64,000 nt of DNA from Serinicoccus chungangensis (GTDB lineage: Bacteria > Actinomycetota > Actinomycetes > Actinomycetales > Dermatophilaceae): the NCBI RefSeq assembly GCF_006337125.1, contig NZ_CP040887.1, forward strand, positions 1,426,001-1,490,000. Direction: 5' to 3'. The position numbers and the translations under genes were made by a program. Under the pieces are notes generated by a model. That model did no database searches and was not told where the DNA came from. It saw only the letters and a list, made by a program, of their open reading frames with translations. Shown here piece after piece: positions 10,603 through 20,186 of this stretch; positions within the stretch are counted from its first letter, which is position 1, and each line of letters starts with the position of its first letter.

Positions 10603-12492
10603 GTGGCCCTCATGCGCACGATCACCGGACCGTCCGACCTCAAGAAGCTGACGCAGGGTCAGGTGGTGTCCCTCGCGGAGGAGATCCGGGCATACCTCAT
10701 CTCCTCGGTCTCCCAGACCGGCGGCCACCTCGGCCCCAACCTCGGCGTGGTCGAGCTGACCCTCGCGCTGCACCGGGTCTTCGACTCCCCGCGCGACACC
10801 CTGCTGTTCGACACCGGGCACATCTCCTACGTCCACAAGCTGCTGACCGGGCGGCACGACCTGTCGACGCTGCGCAAGCAGGGGGGCCTGTCGGGGTACC
10901 CCAGCCGCGCCGAGTCCGACCACGACGTCGTGGAGAACAGCCACGCCAGCTCCTCCCTCTCCTGGGCCATCGGGATCGCCACCGGCCGCAAGCTGCGCGG
11001 CGAGACCGACCGGCACACGGTGGCCGTCATCGGTGACGGCGCGCTGACCGGCGGCATGGTGTGGGAGGCGCTCAACAACATCGCCGACCAGCCCGACCTG
11101 CCGCTCATCATCGTCATCAACGACAACGAGCGGTCCTACGCGCCGACCCGCGGCGGGATGGCCGACTACCTCGCCTCGCTGCGGGCCACCCAGGAGTACG
11201 AGCACGTCCTCTCGTGGGGCAAGCGCCAGCTGTCGCGCACCCCCATGGTCGGCCGGCAGGTCTACGACACGCTGCACGGCATGAAGAAGGGCCTCAAGGA
11301 CATCGTCAGCCCGCAGGGCATGTTCGAGGACCTGGGGCTGAAGTACCTCGGCCCGGTCGACGGCCACGACGTGGAGGCGATGGAGACCGCGCTGCGCCGG
11401 GCGCACGACTTCGGCGGGGTGGTCCTCGTGCACGTGCTCACCGAGAAGGGCCACGGCTACGACCCGGCGACCGCCGACGAGGCCGACCGCTTCCACGCCG
11501 TCGGCAAGATCAACCCCGAGACGGGCCTCCCGCTGGAGGTGTCGGGCCGCTCCTGGACCGACGAGTTCAGCGACGAGCTCGTGCGCCTGGGCAGGGAGCG
11601 CGACGACATCGTCGCGCTGACCGCCGCCATGCTCATCCCGGTCGGTCTGCAGCCCTTCGCCGAGCGCTTCCCCGACCGGGTCTTCGACGTGGGCATCGCC
11701 GAGCAGCACGCGGTCGCGATGGCCTCCGGGCTCTCCTTCACCGGGATGCACCCGGTGGTCTGCATCTACGCGACCTTCCTCAACCGCGCCTTCGACCAGC
11801 TGCTCATGGACTGCGCGCTGCACCGTCAGGGGGTGACCTTCGTGCTCGACCGGGCGGGGATCACCGGCTCGGACGGCGCCAGCCACAACGGCATGTGGGA
11901 CCTCACCCTCGTGGGCATCGTCCCCGGGGTGCGGGTCGCCGCGCCGCGCGACGGCCAGCAGGTCGCGCTCGCGCTGCGCGAGTCGGTGGACATCGACGAC
12001 GGCCCGTCCGTGGTCCGCTTCCCGAAGGGCAGCGTCGGGCCACCCATCGAGGCGGTCCGCCGGATCGGCACCCTCGACGTCCTGCGCGACGTGCCGGCCG
12101 AGGGCTCGGCGGCGACCGACGAGGCGCCCGAGCTGCTGCTCGTCGGGGTCGGGTCGATGGCCGGCACCGCGCTGCAGGTGGCCGACAAGCTGCACGCGGA
12201 GGGCCGCCGGGTCATGGTCGTCGACCCGCGCTGGGTGCTGCCGGTGGCCCCGGACCTGCTGGAGCTGGCCCGGGGGGCCGGCCGGGTCGCGGTCATCGAG
12301 GACAACATCGTCGGCGGCGGCATCGCCAGCGCGGTCTCGCGGGCCTTCGACGACGCGGGGGTCGACGTGCCGGTGCACGGCTACGGCATCCCCCAGGAGT
12401 TCCTGGACCACGGCTCGCGCGACCAGGTGCTGGAGCGGATCGGCCTGACCCCCGACGCCGTGGCGACCTCGCTGTCGGCCCGGCTGGTCTGA
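10603..12492 (+). CDS. dxs: 1-deoxy-D-xylulose-5-phosphate synthase
   Basis: Thiamine-diphosphate enzyme condensing pyruvate and glyceraldehyde-3-phosphate, first step of the MEP isoprenoid pathway. The 629 residues match the family. The substrate His is in [12 protein letters not shown] (about residue 45), the TPP motif is [18 protein letters not shown] (about 145-162), and the second half has the transketolase glutamate in [16 protein letters not shown]. The GTG at 10603 is chosen: GGAGGAG lies 4-6 bases upstream and [16 protein letters not shown] aligns with the usual Dxs start. TAGACT at 10556 is a plausible -10. The central segment [18 protein letters not shown] departs from the usual NDNxMSISPxVG pattern. 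Confidence 0.94.
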   Translation: MALMRTITGPSDLKKLTQGQVVSLAEEIRAYLISSVSQTGGHLGPNLGVVELTLALHRVFDSPRDTLLFDTGHISYVHKLLTGRHDLSTLRKQGGLSGYPSRAESDHDVVENSHASSSLSWAIGIATGRKLRGETDRHTVAVIGDGALTGGMVWEALNNIADQPDLPLIIVINDNERSYAPTRGGMADYLASLRATQEYEHVLSWGKRQLSRTPMVGRQVYDTLHGMKKGLKDIVSPQGMFEDLGLKYLGPVDGHDVEAMETALRRAHDFGGVVLVHVLTEKGHGYDPATADEADRFHAVGKINPETGLPLEVSGRSWTDEFSDELVRLGRERDDIVALTAAMLIPVGLQPFAERFPDRVFDVGIAEQHAVAMASGLSFTGMHPVVCIYATFLNRAFDQLLMDCALHRQGVTFVLDRAGITGSDGASHNGMWDLTLVGIVPGVRVAAPRDGQQVALALRESVDIDDGPSVVRFPKGSVGPPIEAVRRIGTLDVLRDVPAEGSAATDEAPELLLVGVGSMAGTALQVADKLHAEGRRVMVVDPRWVLPVAPDLLELARGAGRVAVIEDNIVGGGIASAVSRAFDDAGVDVPVHGYGIPQEFLDHGSRDQVLERIGLTPDAVATSLSARLV

Positions 12493-12505
12493 GGACCCCC
12501 GGGCC

Positions 12506-13411
12506 GTGGGCTCGGTCGCGCTGGTCCTCAACCCGGTCGCGCGCGGTGCGGCCCGGGCGCGGCACGAGGTCCACGCCGCGTGCGCCCGAGCGGGCCTGGA
12601 GGCCCCCGAGGTCTGGACCACCACGGTCGCCGAGCCCGGTGCGGAGCAGGCCCGGGCGGCCCTGGACGCCGGGTGCACCCGCGTCGTCGTGGCCGGGGGA
12701 GACGGCACGGTCCGGGAGGTCGCGGGTGTGGTCGGCGCCCGGGCGACCCTGGGGATCGTCCCGTGCGGCACGGCCAACCTGGCCGCCCGCAACCTCGGCC
12801 TGCTGGCCCGCGGCCCACGGGCGGCGGCGCGGCTCGCCGTGACGGGCGCGGCACGGGAGGTCGACCTGGGCCTGGTGGAGGTCCGGCACGCGGACGGGTC
12901 GGTGCGCACCCTGCCCTTCCTCGTCGTGGTCGGGGTGGGCCACGACGCCGAGATCCTCGCCGGCCTCTCCCCGGCGGCCAAGGCACGGACGGGCTGGTGG
13001 GCCTACGTCACGCCGGGGTTGCGTCGACTGGGCAGCCCGGGGACGCCGGTGCGGGTCAGGGTCGACGACACCGACGAGCGGGCCGAGACCGCCTGGAGCG
13101 TGCTCGCCGTCAACGGGGGTCGGCTGCCGCTGGGCGCCCGCCTCGTGCCGGGTGCGGGAGCGGTGATGGACGACGGCCGGCTGCACGTCGCCGTGGTGCG
13201 CCCGCGGCGGGTGGGCGACTGGGCCTCCATCGGGGCCGCCGGGCTGCGGGTCCGACGGCGTGCGCACCCCGCCCTGGGCTACCGCAGCGGCACGTCGGTC
13301 GAGGTCACCCTGGCGGCGCCCGGCCCGGTGCAGGTCGACGGGGACGTCGTCACCGGCTGCGTGTCCGCCCGCGCCGAGGTCCGCGCCCGGGCCCTGCGGG
13401 TCGCCTGCTGA
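12506..13411 (+). CDS. Diacylglycerol kinase catalytic-domain lipid kinase
   Basis: 301-residue DAGK/YegS/LCB5-type kinase. The ATP-binding loop VVAGGDGTVREVAG is at about 66-79 and GIVPCGTANLAARNLG at about 88-103; the C-terminal beta-sandwich contains MDDGRLHVAVVRPRR and QVDGDVV. It probably phosphorylates diacylglycerol or a related lipid at the membrane. It starts 14 bp after dxs with GTG and may be read from the dxs promoter. The next gene encodes a phosphatidate-phosphatase-like enzyme, so kinase and phosphatase may act on the same lipid pool (inference). Confidence 0.85.
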   Translation: MGSVALVLNPVARGAARARHEVHAACARAGLEAPEVWTTTVAEPGAEQARAALDAGCTRVVVAGGDGTVREVAGVVGARATLGIVPCGTANLAARNLGLLARGPRAAARLAVTGAAREVDLGLVEVRHADGSVRTLPFLVVVGVGHDAEILAGLSPAAKARTGWWAYVTPGLRRLGSPGTPVRVRVDDTDERAETAWSVLAVNGGRLPLGARLVPGAGAVMDDGRLHVAVVRPRRVGDWASIGAAGLRVRRRAHPALGYRSGTSVEVTLAAPGPVQVDGDVVTGCVSARAEVRARALRVAC

Positions 13412-13457
13412 CGCCTCGGGTGGTCGCCAGGTGGGCAGGCCTGGCAGGCTGGCTCGT

Positions 13458-13478
13458 CCCGGGTCCGGACGACCCGGG
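13458..13478 (+). terminator. Intergenic hairpin between the lipid kinase and phosphatase genes
   Basis: CCCGGGT (13458-13464) pairs with ACCCGGG (13472-13478), just before the AGGAGG of the next gene. It could be a weak terminator or a processing stem. Confidence 0.3.
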
Positions 13479-13495
13479 TCGACACAGGAGGGTCC

Positions 13496-14479
13496 ATGGA
13501 TGCTTCGCCCGTGATGGCGACCGTGCCGACCGAGCTGCTGGCCCGGCTCATCGGGCCGTTGCACCGGGGGCGGGTGACGCGGGAGGACCAGGAGGCGGTC
13601 GTCCAGACGATGACGGCCCTGGAGGGTGCGGCGTTCCGCGACCTCAAGTACCGCCTCAACGCCACCGGTGACCACCACGACCTCGAGCACCTGGTCTTCG
13701 ACGACCTCGACGAGGACCTCCAGGACGTCCTGCTCGAGCACATCGCCGCCCAGGCGACGGGCGAGCCGTCCCCGGACCTGCGGGTGCTGTGCGACATCGA
13801 CGACACCGTGCGCTGCGCGATCCACGACGAGCGCTACCCGCGCGGCACGGTCTACCCCGGCGTCGTCCGGCTCCTCACCGAGCTGGACAGCGGGGCGGCC
13901 GAGGACCCGGGGCGGGTCGGGGACCTCACCTTCGTCACGGCCCGGCCGGGTGGTCCGCTCGGGCTCGTGGAGCAGTACACCCGGGACGACCTCGCCGAGC
14001 TCGGCCTGCCGACCCACACCGTGCTCGGAGGCTCGTTGCTCAACCTGCACACCAAGAACGCCATCGCCGAGCGCAAGCTCCAGAACATGGAGCGCGACCA
14101 CCTGCTCTTCCCCGAGTGCCGCATGGTCTTCATCGGCGACAGCGGGCAGGCCGACGGCGACGTCGGCGCGGAGATGGCCGCGCGGCCGCACGACCACGTC
14201 GTCGGCACGCTCCTGCACGACGTCACCGGGCTGGACGCGGCCGAGCGGGCCGCGTGGGCCGCGCGAGGGGTGCACGTCTTCGACACCTACGTCGGGGCCG
14301 CGGCGCACGCCGTGCGGCTGGGGCTGCTGCACCCCGAGCAGGCGCAGGTCGTGGCGACCGCAGTGCAGGCCGAGCTCGAGGCGGTCGGGCTGGAGGGGGA
14401 GCAGGCCGCGCGGATGGCCGCCCTCCTCGAGGCGGACCTGGCTGCCCTGGACGCGACCGACGCCCCGCCAGCAGGCTGA
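13496..14479 (+). CDS. App1-type phosphatidate phosphatase-like HAD protein
   Basis: 327 residues. The central catalytic region carries the HAD nucleophile motif LCDIDDTVR (about 99-107), a threonine motif TFVTARPGG, a lysine in HTKNAIAERK, and the acidic motif VFIGDSGQADGDV. This is the layout of the App1 (DUF2183) catalytic domain, known in yeast as an Mg-dependent phosphatidate phosphatase. The N-terminal 90 residues are helical. AGGAGG sits 4 bases before the ATG. No signal peptide or membrane segment is visible. Together with the upstream lipid kinase it suggests phosphatidate/diacylglycerol turnover, but the substrate is unproven. Confidence 0.8.
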   Translation: MDASPVMATVPTELLARLIGPLHRGRVTREDQEAVVQTMTALEGAAFRDLKYRLNATGDHHDLEHLVFDDLDEDLQDVLLEHIAAQATGEPSPDLRVLCDIDDTVRCAIHDERYPRGTVYPGVVRLLTELDSGAAEDPGRVGDLTFVTARPGGPLGLVEQYTRDDLAELGLPTHTVLGGSLLNLHTKNAIAERKLQNMERDHLLFPECRMVFIGDSGQADGDVGAEMAARPHDHVVGTLLHDVTGLDAAERAAWAARGVHVFDTYVGAAAHAVRLGLLHPEQAQVVATAVQAELEAVGLEGEQAARMAALLEADLAALDATDAPPAG

Positions 14480-14492
14480 CGGGGCGTCGGTC
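14455..14492. terminator. Strong bidirectional terminator hairpin
   Basis: GACCGACGCCCCG (14455-14467) and CGGGGCGTCGGTC (14480-14492) pair perfectly over 13 bp with a 12-base loop. It overlaps the stop codon of the App1-like gene and faces the end of the convergent aldo/keto reductase gene. Confidence 0.75.
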
Positions 14493-14530
14493 GAGAGCGT
14501 CACCCGGGCGGTGCCCCGGTGGCACCGGCG

Positions 14531-15376
14531 TCAGTCGGGGATGACGTCCATCTCGTCGGGGTGCGGACCCCGGCGGCCGTTCTCGCCCCGGTCCAGCCCG
14601 GCGACGGCGGCCATCTGCTCCTCGGTCAGCTCGAAGTCGAAGAGCGCGAAGTTCTGCTGCATCCGGCCCGGCGTCACCGACTTGGGGAAGATGATGTCGC
14701 CGCGCTGGACGTGCCAGCGGAGCGCCACCTGGGCCGGGGTGCGGCCGTGGGCCTCGGCGATCCCGAGCAGGACGGCGTCGTCGAGGATGGCGCCCTGGGC
14801 GATGGGCGACCAGGCCTCGACCAGACCCCCGTGCTGCTGCGTGGCCTTGCGGGCCGCGTCGTTGGTGAAGTAGGGGTGCACCTCGATCTGGTTCACCACC
14901 GGGGCGCTCCCCGTGGCCTCGACGATGCGCTCGAGGTGGTCGGGCTCGAAGTTGGAGACGCCGGCCGAGCGGGTCTTGCCGGCACGCTGCAGCTCGAGCA
15001 TGGTCTCCCAGGTGGAGACGTAGTCGCCGTCGTAGCGGGTGGGCAGCGGCCAGTGGATGAGGAAGAGGTCGACCTGGTCCAGGCCGAGACGGTCCAGCGA
15101 CTCGTCCAGGGAGCGCCGGGCGTCCTCCGGCCGGTGGAACCCGTTGTTGAGCTTGGTGGTGACGTAGATCTCGTCGCGCGAGAGGCCTGACTCGGCGATC
15201 GCCTCCCCGACACCCGCCTCGTTCTGGTACATCTGCGCGGTGTCGATGTGGCGGTAGCCGAACTCGAACGCCTGCAGCACCGCCTGCTTGGTCTGCTCCG
15301 GCGGGATCTGGAAGACCCCGAAACCGAGCTGGGGGATGGTGGTGCCGTCATGGAGCTTCAGTGTCGGAACAGTCAT
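14531..15376 (-). CDS. Aldo/keto reductase
   Basis: 281-residue NADPH-dependent reductase of the AKR superfamily, closest in style to 2,5-diketo-D-gluconate reductases (AKR5-like). The full catalytic tetrad is visible: Asp45 and Tyr50 in HIDTAQMY, Lys75 in VTTKLNN, His108 in LIHWPLP. NADPH-binding IIFPKSVTPGRMQQN lies near the C-terminus. The ATG at 15376 gives the standard N-terminus. It is divergent from the sugar ABC importer operon and convergent with the App1-like gene; a sugar-derived carbonyl is a reasonable but unproven substrate. Confidence 0.93.
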   Translation of the reverse strand: MTVPTLKLHDGTTIPQLGFGVFQIPPEQTKQAVLQAFEFGYRHIDTAQMYQNEAGVGEAIAESGLSRDEIYVTTKLNNGFHRPEDARRSLDESLDRLGLDQVDLFLIHWPLPTRYDGDYVSTWETMLELQRAGKTRSAGVSNFEPDHLERIVEATGSAPVVNQIEVHPYFTNDAARKATQQHGGLVEAWSPIAQGAILDDAVLLGIAEAHGRTPAQVALRWHVQRGDIIFPKSVTPGRMQQNFALFDFELTEEQMAAVAGLDRGENGRRGPHPDEMDVIPD

Positions 15377-15551
15377 ACCCGCTGCAGCGACGAGCACCGG
15401 CGCAGAATTCCCGGGCCTCGGCACGGCGACCGAGCCCCGTGGCCCGGACGGGACGGCAGAACAGGACGGGTCCCTCCGGCGCGGTTAGGCTCGCAGCAGC
15501 CGCTCCCCGCACGGCATCCGTCACCGCCCCACCTCACCTCATGGAGTGCCC

Positions 15552-16847
15552 ATGCGACTGTCCCGACGCTCATTCCTCGCTGCCCTGGGAGCGGCAGCGA
15601 CACCGGCGGCCCTCGGCGGCTGCGCCGGGTTCTCCACCGGCTCCGGCTCCGCCTCGACCGAGAGGTCCCTCACCTTCACCACCTGGGGCACCGACGCCGA
15701 GCTCTCCGCCCTGCGGTCGGCCATCTCGGCCTTCGAGGCCGCCAACGACGGGGCGAGCGTCGAGCTCAACGCCGTCCCGTACGAGCAGATGTTCACCAAC
15801 ATCGACGCCCAGCTCCAGGCCGGGAACCCGCCCGACGTGTTCCGCGTCCCGTACTACACCTTCGGCAGCTACGCCGGCCGCGACCAGCTGCTGGACCTCA
15901 CGCCGCACCTGAGCGACGGCTTCGCCGACCGGTTCACCCCCCAGGCCTGGGCCGCGGTGCAGAGCGGGGGCTCGCCCTTCGGCGTGCCCCACCACACCGA
16001 CACCTCGGTGATCCTCTACGACGTCCAGGCCCTGGCGGACGCCGGCATCGACGCGGTGCCGCAGACGCTGGAGGAGGCCTGGACCTGGGAGGAGTTCGCC
16101 GACGTCGCCCGCCGGCTGCAGGAGTCGCTGCCCTCGGACCAGTCGCCCTTCGCCTACAACTGGCAGGGCAACGGGGTGACCCGCTGGCTGAGCTGGCTCT
16201 TCGAGGCCGACGGTCGCTTCCTCGAGGACGACCTCGTGACGCCGGCGATCGACTCCGACGCCGGAGCCGCGGCGGTGGAGTTCACCACGAGCTTCTTCCG
16301 CGACAACCTGGTGCCGCGCAACAACTCCATCAGCTCCTCGACGTATGCCGCGGACAGCTGGTTCGCGGGGACCGTGCCCATGGTCTTCGCAGGGGCCTTC
16401 CTCATCCCCGACGCCGAGGCGACCTACGAGCGGGAGTGGGCGGCCACCTTCCCGCCCCGCAACGAGCGCTCGGCCGGCGACTTCGGCGGCAACGCGCTCG
16501 TGGCCACCGCGCAGACCGAGCAGCCCGAGCTGGTCGCGCGCTTCCTGGAGTTCGTGACCGAGGCCGAGCAGATGCGCGAGTTCTGCGCCGGGTCCTCGCT
16601 GCTGCCCACCCGCGCCGACCTCGTGGAGGAGGGCATCGAGTTCGACGTGCGCCCCGAGCTGACGCAGGTCTTCCTGCAGCAGTCCAGCGCCGTCCTGCCC
16701 CAGGACTCGGGGCAGGTCGCCTCGCCCGACATGTCCTCGATCATCACGGTGCTCCAGGACGGTCTGGAGGCCAGCTTCCTCGGCGACGCCGACGTGGAGA
16801 CGACCCTCGCGACGCTCTCCGACGGCATCGAGGCTGCGACGCAGTGA
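15552..16847 (+). CDS. ABC sugar transporter substrate-binding lipoprotein
   Basis: Family 1 extracellular solute-binding protein, 431 residues. The signal peptide has a twin-arginine motif (SRRSFLA) and a lipobox LGGC with Cys24, so the mature protein is lipid-anchored outside after Tat export. The mature part shows FTTWGTDAELSAL, LQAGNPPDVFRVPYY and a C-terminal helix typical of sugar-binding proteins. The ATG at 15552 is chosen with GGAG 5 bases upstream. Its stop overlaps the first permease start. No ATPase is encoded here, so a shared MsiK-type ATPase elsewhere is expected. Confidence 0.9.
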   Translation: MRLSRRSFLAALGAAATPAALGGCAGFSTGSGSASTERSLTFTTWGTDAELSALRSAISAFEAANDGASVELNAVPYEQMFTNIDAQLQAGNPPDVFRVPYYTFGSYAGRDQLLDLTPHLSDGFADRFTPQAWAAVQSGGSPFGVPHHTDTSVILYDVQALADAGIDAVPQTLEEAWTWEEFADVARRLQESLPSDQSPFAYNWQGNGVTRWLSWLFEADGRFLEDDLVTPAIDSDAGAAAVEFTTSFFRDNLVPRNNSISSSTYAADSWFAGTVPMVFAGAFLIPDAEATYEREWAATFPPRNERSAGDFGGNALVATAQTEQPELVARFLEFVTEAEQMREFCAGSSLLPTRADLVEEGIEFDVRPELTQVFLQQSSAVLPQDSGQVASPDMSSIITVLQDGLEASFLGDADVETTLATLSDGIEAATQ

Positions 16848-17719
16848 CGGCCCGCGTCCGCGAGGCGTGGGCGGGCTACGCCTTCGCCGCGCCCACGCTG
16901 CTGCTCCTCGGGGTCTTCGTGCTGCTGCCGCTGGGCGGCGCGATGGTCATCAGCCTGCAGGAGACCAACGGCTTCGGCGAGGGCACCTTCGTCGGCCTGG
17001 ACAACTACCGGCGCCTCGCGCAGGACCCGGTCTTCTGGCGGGCGACGCTGAACACCGCGCTCTACACGGTCCTGGTGACGCCCGCGGCGATGGGCATCGG
17101 CCTCGGTCTGGCCCTGCTCCTGGACTCCGCGCTCCCGGCGCGCGGCGCCCTGCGGTCGGTGCTCATCCTGCCGATGGCGATCTCCGGGGTGGCGACCGCG
17201 CTCATGGGCGTGCTCATCTTCGACGAGAACAGCGGCTTCCTCACCGAGGTCGCCCGCGCCCTGGGGCTGCCGCAGGTCGACTGGCAGACCCACGGCCCGG
17301 CGGCCTTCGCCTCGGTCGTCATCATGACGCTCTGGTGGCGGGTGGGCTTCAACATGCTCATCTACCTGGCGGGTCTGCAGGGGGTGGCGCACGAGCTCTA
17401 CGAGGCGGCCCGGCTGGACGGCGCCAACGCCTGGCAGCGGCTGCGCCACGTCACCGTCCCGCAGCTGAGCAACCAGTCGTTCTTCTTGGTCATCCTCAAC
17501 ATCATCTACTCCTTCCAGGTCTTCGACATCGTCTTCGTCATGACCGGCGGAGGACCGGAGCGGGCCACGACGGTGCTGGTCACCTACGCCTACGACACCG
17601 GCTTCGTCACCCGCGACCAGGGGTATGCCGCGGCCATCGGCGTGGTCCTGCTCGCGGTCACCCTCGTGGTCACCGCCCTGCGGTGGCGCGCGCAGCGCCG
17701 TCGGGAGGAGACCGAGTGA
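16844..17719 (+). CDS. ABC sugar transporter permease 1 (MalF-like)
   Basis: 291-residue inner-membrane permease with six hydrophobic segments. The EAA loop that contacts the ATPase is visible as [25 protein letters not shown] (about residues 183-208). The start is the GTG at 16844, overlapping the binding-protein stop as GTGA. It forms a heterodimer with the next gene product. Confidence 0.92.
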   Translation: MTARVREAWAGYAFAAPTLLLLGVFVLLPLGGAMVISLQETNGFGEGTFVGLDNYRRLAQDPVFWRATLNTALYTVLVTPAAMGIGLGLALLLDSALPARGALRSVLILPMAISGVATALMGVLIFDENSGFLTEVARALGLPQVDWQTHGPAAFASVVIMTLWWRVGFNMLIYLAGLQGVAHELYEAARLDGANAWQRLRHVTVPQLSNQSFFLVILNIIYSFQVFDIVFVMTGGGPERATTVLVTYAYDTGFVTRDQGYAAAIGVVLLAVTLVVTALRWRAQRRREETE

Positions 17720-18549
17720 CCGGCCACGTCGCCCGCCGCCGCAGCGCCGCGGTGCTCCGCCTGGCCGGGGCCCTGCTCGCCGCGGCCGTCATCCTCTTCC
17801 CGCTCTACTGGATGGTCGTCGTCGCCTTCTCCACCCGGTCCTCGTTGTCCGGGGGAGGGCTGCGGCTGTGGCCGGAGCAGGCGACGCTGGACAACTTCCG
17901 GCGCGTCCTCGACTCCTTCCCGGTGCTCACGTGGTTCGGCAACTCGGTGGCGATCGCCCTGGTGACCTCGGTCATCATCGTGCTCGTCAACCTGCTCGCC
18001 GGGTATGCCTTCGCCCACCTCCGCTTCCCGGGGTCGGGCGTGCTGCTGCTGGTCGCGCTGTCCACGCTCATGCTGCCGGTGCAGGTCATCATGGTCGGGC
18101 TGTTCCGGCTGGTCACCGACCTCGGTCTCTACGGCAGCTACTGGGCGGTGATCCTGCCGACGGCGGCCTCCGCCTTCGGTGTCTTCCTGGCGCGGCAGTT
18201 CATCCTCACCATCCCGCGCGAGCTCATCGAGGCGGCGCGGATCGACGGCGCGTCGCACCTGCAGATCTTCTGGCGCATCGTGCTGCCGCTGTCGCGACCG
18301 CTCATCGCGGTGCTCTTCTTCATGAGCATGCTGCAGGTGTGGAACGACTTCGCCTGGCCGCTCATCGCGCTGCGGGAGAACGCGCTCTACACCCTGCCGG
18401 TGGGGCTGCTCTTCCTGCAGGGCCAGTTCGGCCCCGACTACGGCGCGACGATGGCCTTCGCCCTCATCACCGTCGCGCCGATGGTGCTGGTCTTCCTCCT
18501 CGCGCAGCGCTGGTTCGTCCAGGGCTTCTCCCGGAGCGGGTTGCGGTGA
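17716..18549 (+). CDS. ABC sugar transporter permease 2 (MalG-like)
   Basis: 277-residue permease with six membrane segments and an EAA loop [20 protein letters not shown] (about 175-195). The N-terminus has the MalG-like [15 protein letters not shown] at 17716 overlaps the previous stop by 4 bp. Together with the preceding two genes it completes a carbohydrate importer lacking its own ATPase; the substrate is not predictable from sequence. Confidence 0.92.
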   Translation: MTGHVARRRSAAVLRLAGALLAAAVILFPLYWMVVVAFSTRSSLSGGGLRLWPEQATLDNFRRVLDSFPVLTWFGNSVAIALVTSVIIVLVNLLAGYAFAHLRFPGSGVLLLVALSTLMLPVQVIMVGLFRLVTDLGLYGSYWAVILPTAASAFGVFLARQFILTIPRELIEAARIDGASHLQIFWRIVLPLSRPLIAVLFFMSMLQVWNDFAWPLIALRENALYTLPVGLLFLQGQFGPDYGATMAFALITVAPMVLVFLLAQRWFVQGFSRSGLR

Positions 18550-18965
18550 GCGCGGACCGCCGGCGGCCGGAGAAGACCTGCGTGGCCTGCGGCCGGACGT
18601 TCGCGTGGCGCAAGAAGTGGGAACGCGACTGGGACCAGGTGCGCTACTGCTCGGCGGCGTGCCGGCGTCGAGGGGTCGGCGAGGTGGACCACGAGCTGGA
18701 GACCGCGATCCGCACCCTGCTGGACCAGCGGGCCGGCGGGGCCACCATCTGCCCCTCGGAGGCGGCGCGCCAGGTGGCGCCTGCCCATGACGTGCAGGAG
18801 TGGCGCGACCTCATGGAGCCGGCGCGCCGGGCGGCCCGTCGGCTGGTGGCCTCCGGCGAGGTCGAGATCCTCCAGGGCGGCCAGGTGGTGGACCCGTCCA
18901 CCGTGCGCGGACCGATCCGGATACGTCGCGCTCCCAGCGCTGGCGGCGGTTACCGGTTAGGGTGA
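18546..18965 (+). CDS. DUF2256-DUF3253 two-domain protein
   Basis: 139 residues. The N-terminal 45 residues are a DUF2256-like Cys cluster, [15 protein letters not shown] and YCSAACRR, predicted to bind one zinc ion. The rest matches a DUF3253-like winged helix ([43 protein letters not shown]). The GTG start overlaps the permease stop by 4 bp. Both domains are of unknown function; the layout suggests a small nucleic-acid-binding protein. Its coupling to a sugar transporter may be incidental to compact genome packing. Confidence 0.8.
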   Translation: MSADRRRPEKTCVACGRTFAWRKKWERDWDQVRYCSAACRRRGVGEVDHELETAIRTLLDQRAGGATICPSEAARQVAPAHDVQEWRDLMEPARRAARRLVASGEVEILQGGQVVDPSTVRGPIRIRRAPSAGGGYRLG

Positions 18966-19004
18966 AGGGGCTTCGTCGGGAACGCGGAAAGGACAGGTCA
19001 GCGC

Positions 19005-20186
19005 GTGAATAGGGAGGGCTCGACACTGGTGACCGAGGTGGGTCGGGTGGACGCACTGAGGCTCCTCGACGTCGTGGACACGCCGACCGGGGGCCGCTTC
19101 GACCGCGTGGTCCGACTGGCGCAGCAGCTCTTCCGCGTGCCGGTGGTGGCCGTCAACCTCGTCGACGCGGACGCCCAGCACACCATCGCCGCCCTGGGGA
19201 TGGAGTGCAGCTCGGTGCCCCGCGCGGACTCGTTCTGCGCCCACACCGTGCAGCAGGACTCCACGTTGGTCGTGCCCGACGCCCTGCTGGACCCCAGGTT
19301 CCGGGACACGGCCATGGTGGCCGGTGACCCGCACGTGCGCTTCTACGCCGGGCACCCGCTGCACGCGCCGGGAGGTCAGACGGTCGGCTCGCTGTGCCTG
19401 GCCGGTGGCCAGCCCAGGGAGTTCAGCGCGATCGAGGAGCGCCTCCTGGGGGACCTGGCGAGCTGGGTGGAGGACGAGCTGGTCCGCTCCGACGAGCGGC
19501 TGGAGGCCGAGCAGGTGCAGCGGCGGCTGGTGCCCCGCCGTTCCCCTCAGCTCGCGGGCTACGACATCGCCGGTGGCGGTGCGCCGGCGCGTTCGGTGAG
19601 CGGTGACTTCTACGACTGGCAGGAGCTGCCCGACGGGCACCAGTTCGTCCTCGCGGACGTCATGGGCAAGGGACTGACCGCCGCCATCCTCGCGGCGGGG
19701 CTGCGTGCGGTGCTCCGGGGGGCCTCGCGCTACAACCCGCTCCCGCAGGCCTTCGAACGGGTGGCCGCGAGCATGGCCGACGACCTCGACGACACCGGGA
19801 GCTTCGTGACGATGTTCGCCGCGCGGCTGGTCCCCGAGACCGGCGAGATGGGGTATGTCGACGCCGGTCACGGGCTGGCGGTCATCATCGACGCCACCGC
19901 GTCGACCGCCCGCCTGCTCAACTCCGAGGACCTCCCCATCGGGGCGGTGGACGGCGACACCTGGGAGACCCACGCGGAGGTCCTGGCCCCGGGGGAGACC
20001 CTGGCCGTGGTCAGCGACGGCATCCTGGACCTCTTCGACGAGCCGTGGGACGCCGTGGAGACCGGCCGCGAGCTCTCCGGGGTCTGCGCCACGGCGCAGG
20101 AGCTGGTGGACGAGATCCTGGCCCGGGCGGCGGAGCACGTGGTGAGCGACGACGTGACGGCGCTGGTCGTCCGACGGGACCCCTGA
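19005..20186 (+). CDS. GAF-PP2C (SpoIIE/RsbU-type) phosphatase
   Basis: 393 residues. A GAF sensor domain spans roughly 20-165 (FDRVVRLAQQLFRVPVVAVNLVD, ADSFCAHTVQ, RFYAGHPLHAPGGQTVGSLCL), joined by a coiled helix to a PPM/SpoIIE phosphatase at about 195-390. Metal-binding acidic residues are visible in SVSGDFYDW, VLADVMGKG, DAGHG, VSDGILDLFD and SDDVTALVV. The expected substrate is the phosphorylated STAS protein encoded at 22168. GTG 19005 is used; GTG 19029 with GGGAGGG upstream is an alternative. It is the first gene of a four-gene overlapping operon. Confidence 0.9.
   Translation: MNREGSTLVTEVGRVDALRLLDVVDTPTGGRFDRVVRLAQQLFRVPVVAVNLVDADAQHTIAALGMECSSVPRADSFCAHTVQQDSTLVVPDALLDPRFRDTAMVAGDPHVRFYAGHPLHAPGGQTVGSLCLAGGQPREFSAIEERLLGDLASWVEDELVRSDERLEAEQVQRRLVPRRSPQLAGYDIAGGGAPARSVSGDFYDWQELPDGHQFVLADVMGKGLTAAILAAGLRAVLRGASRYNPLPQAFERVAASMADDLDDTGSFVTMFAARLVPETGEMGYVDAGHGLAVIIDATASTARLLNSEDLPIGAVDGDTWETHAEVLAPGETLAVVSDGILDLFDEPWDAVETGRELSGVCATAQELVDEILARAAEHVVSDDVTALVVRRDP

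Noticed and set aside
15480..15495. Iron-box-like GGTTAGGCT before the sugar importer
   Set aside because: Only half of the palindrome matches, and TAGGCT is better read as a possible -10 hexamer.
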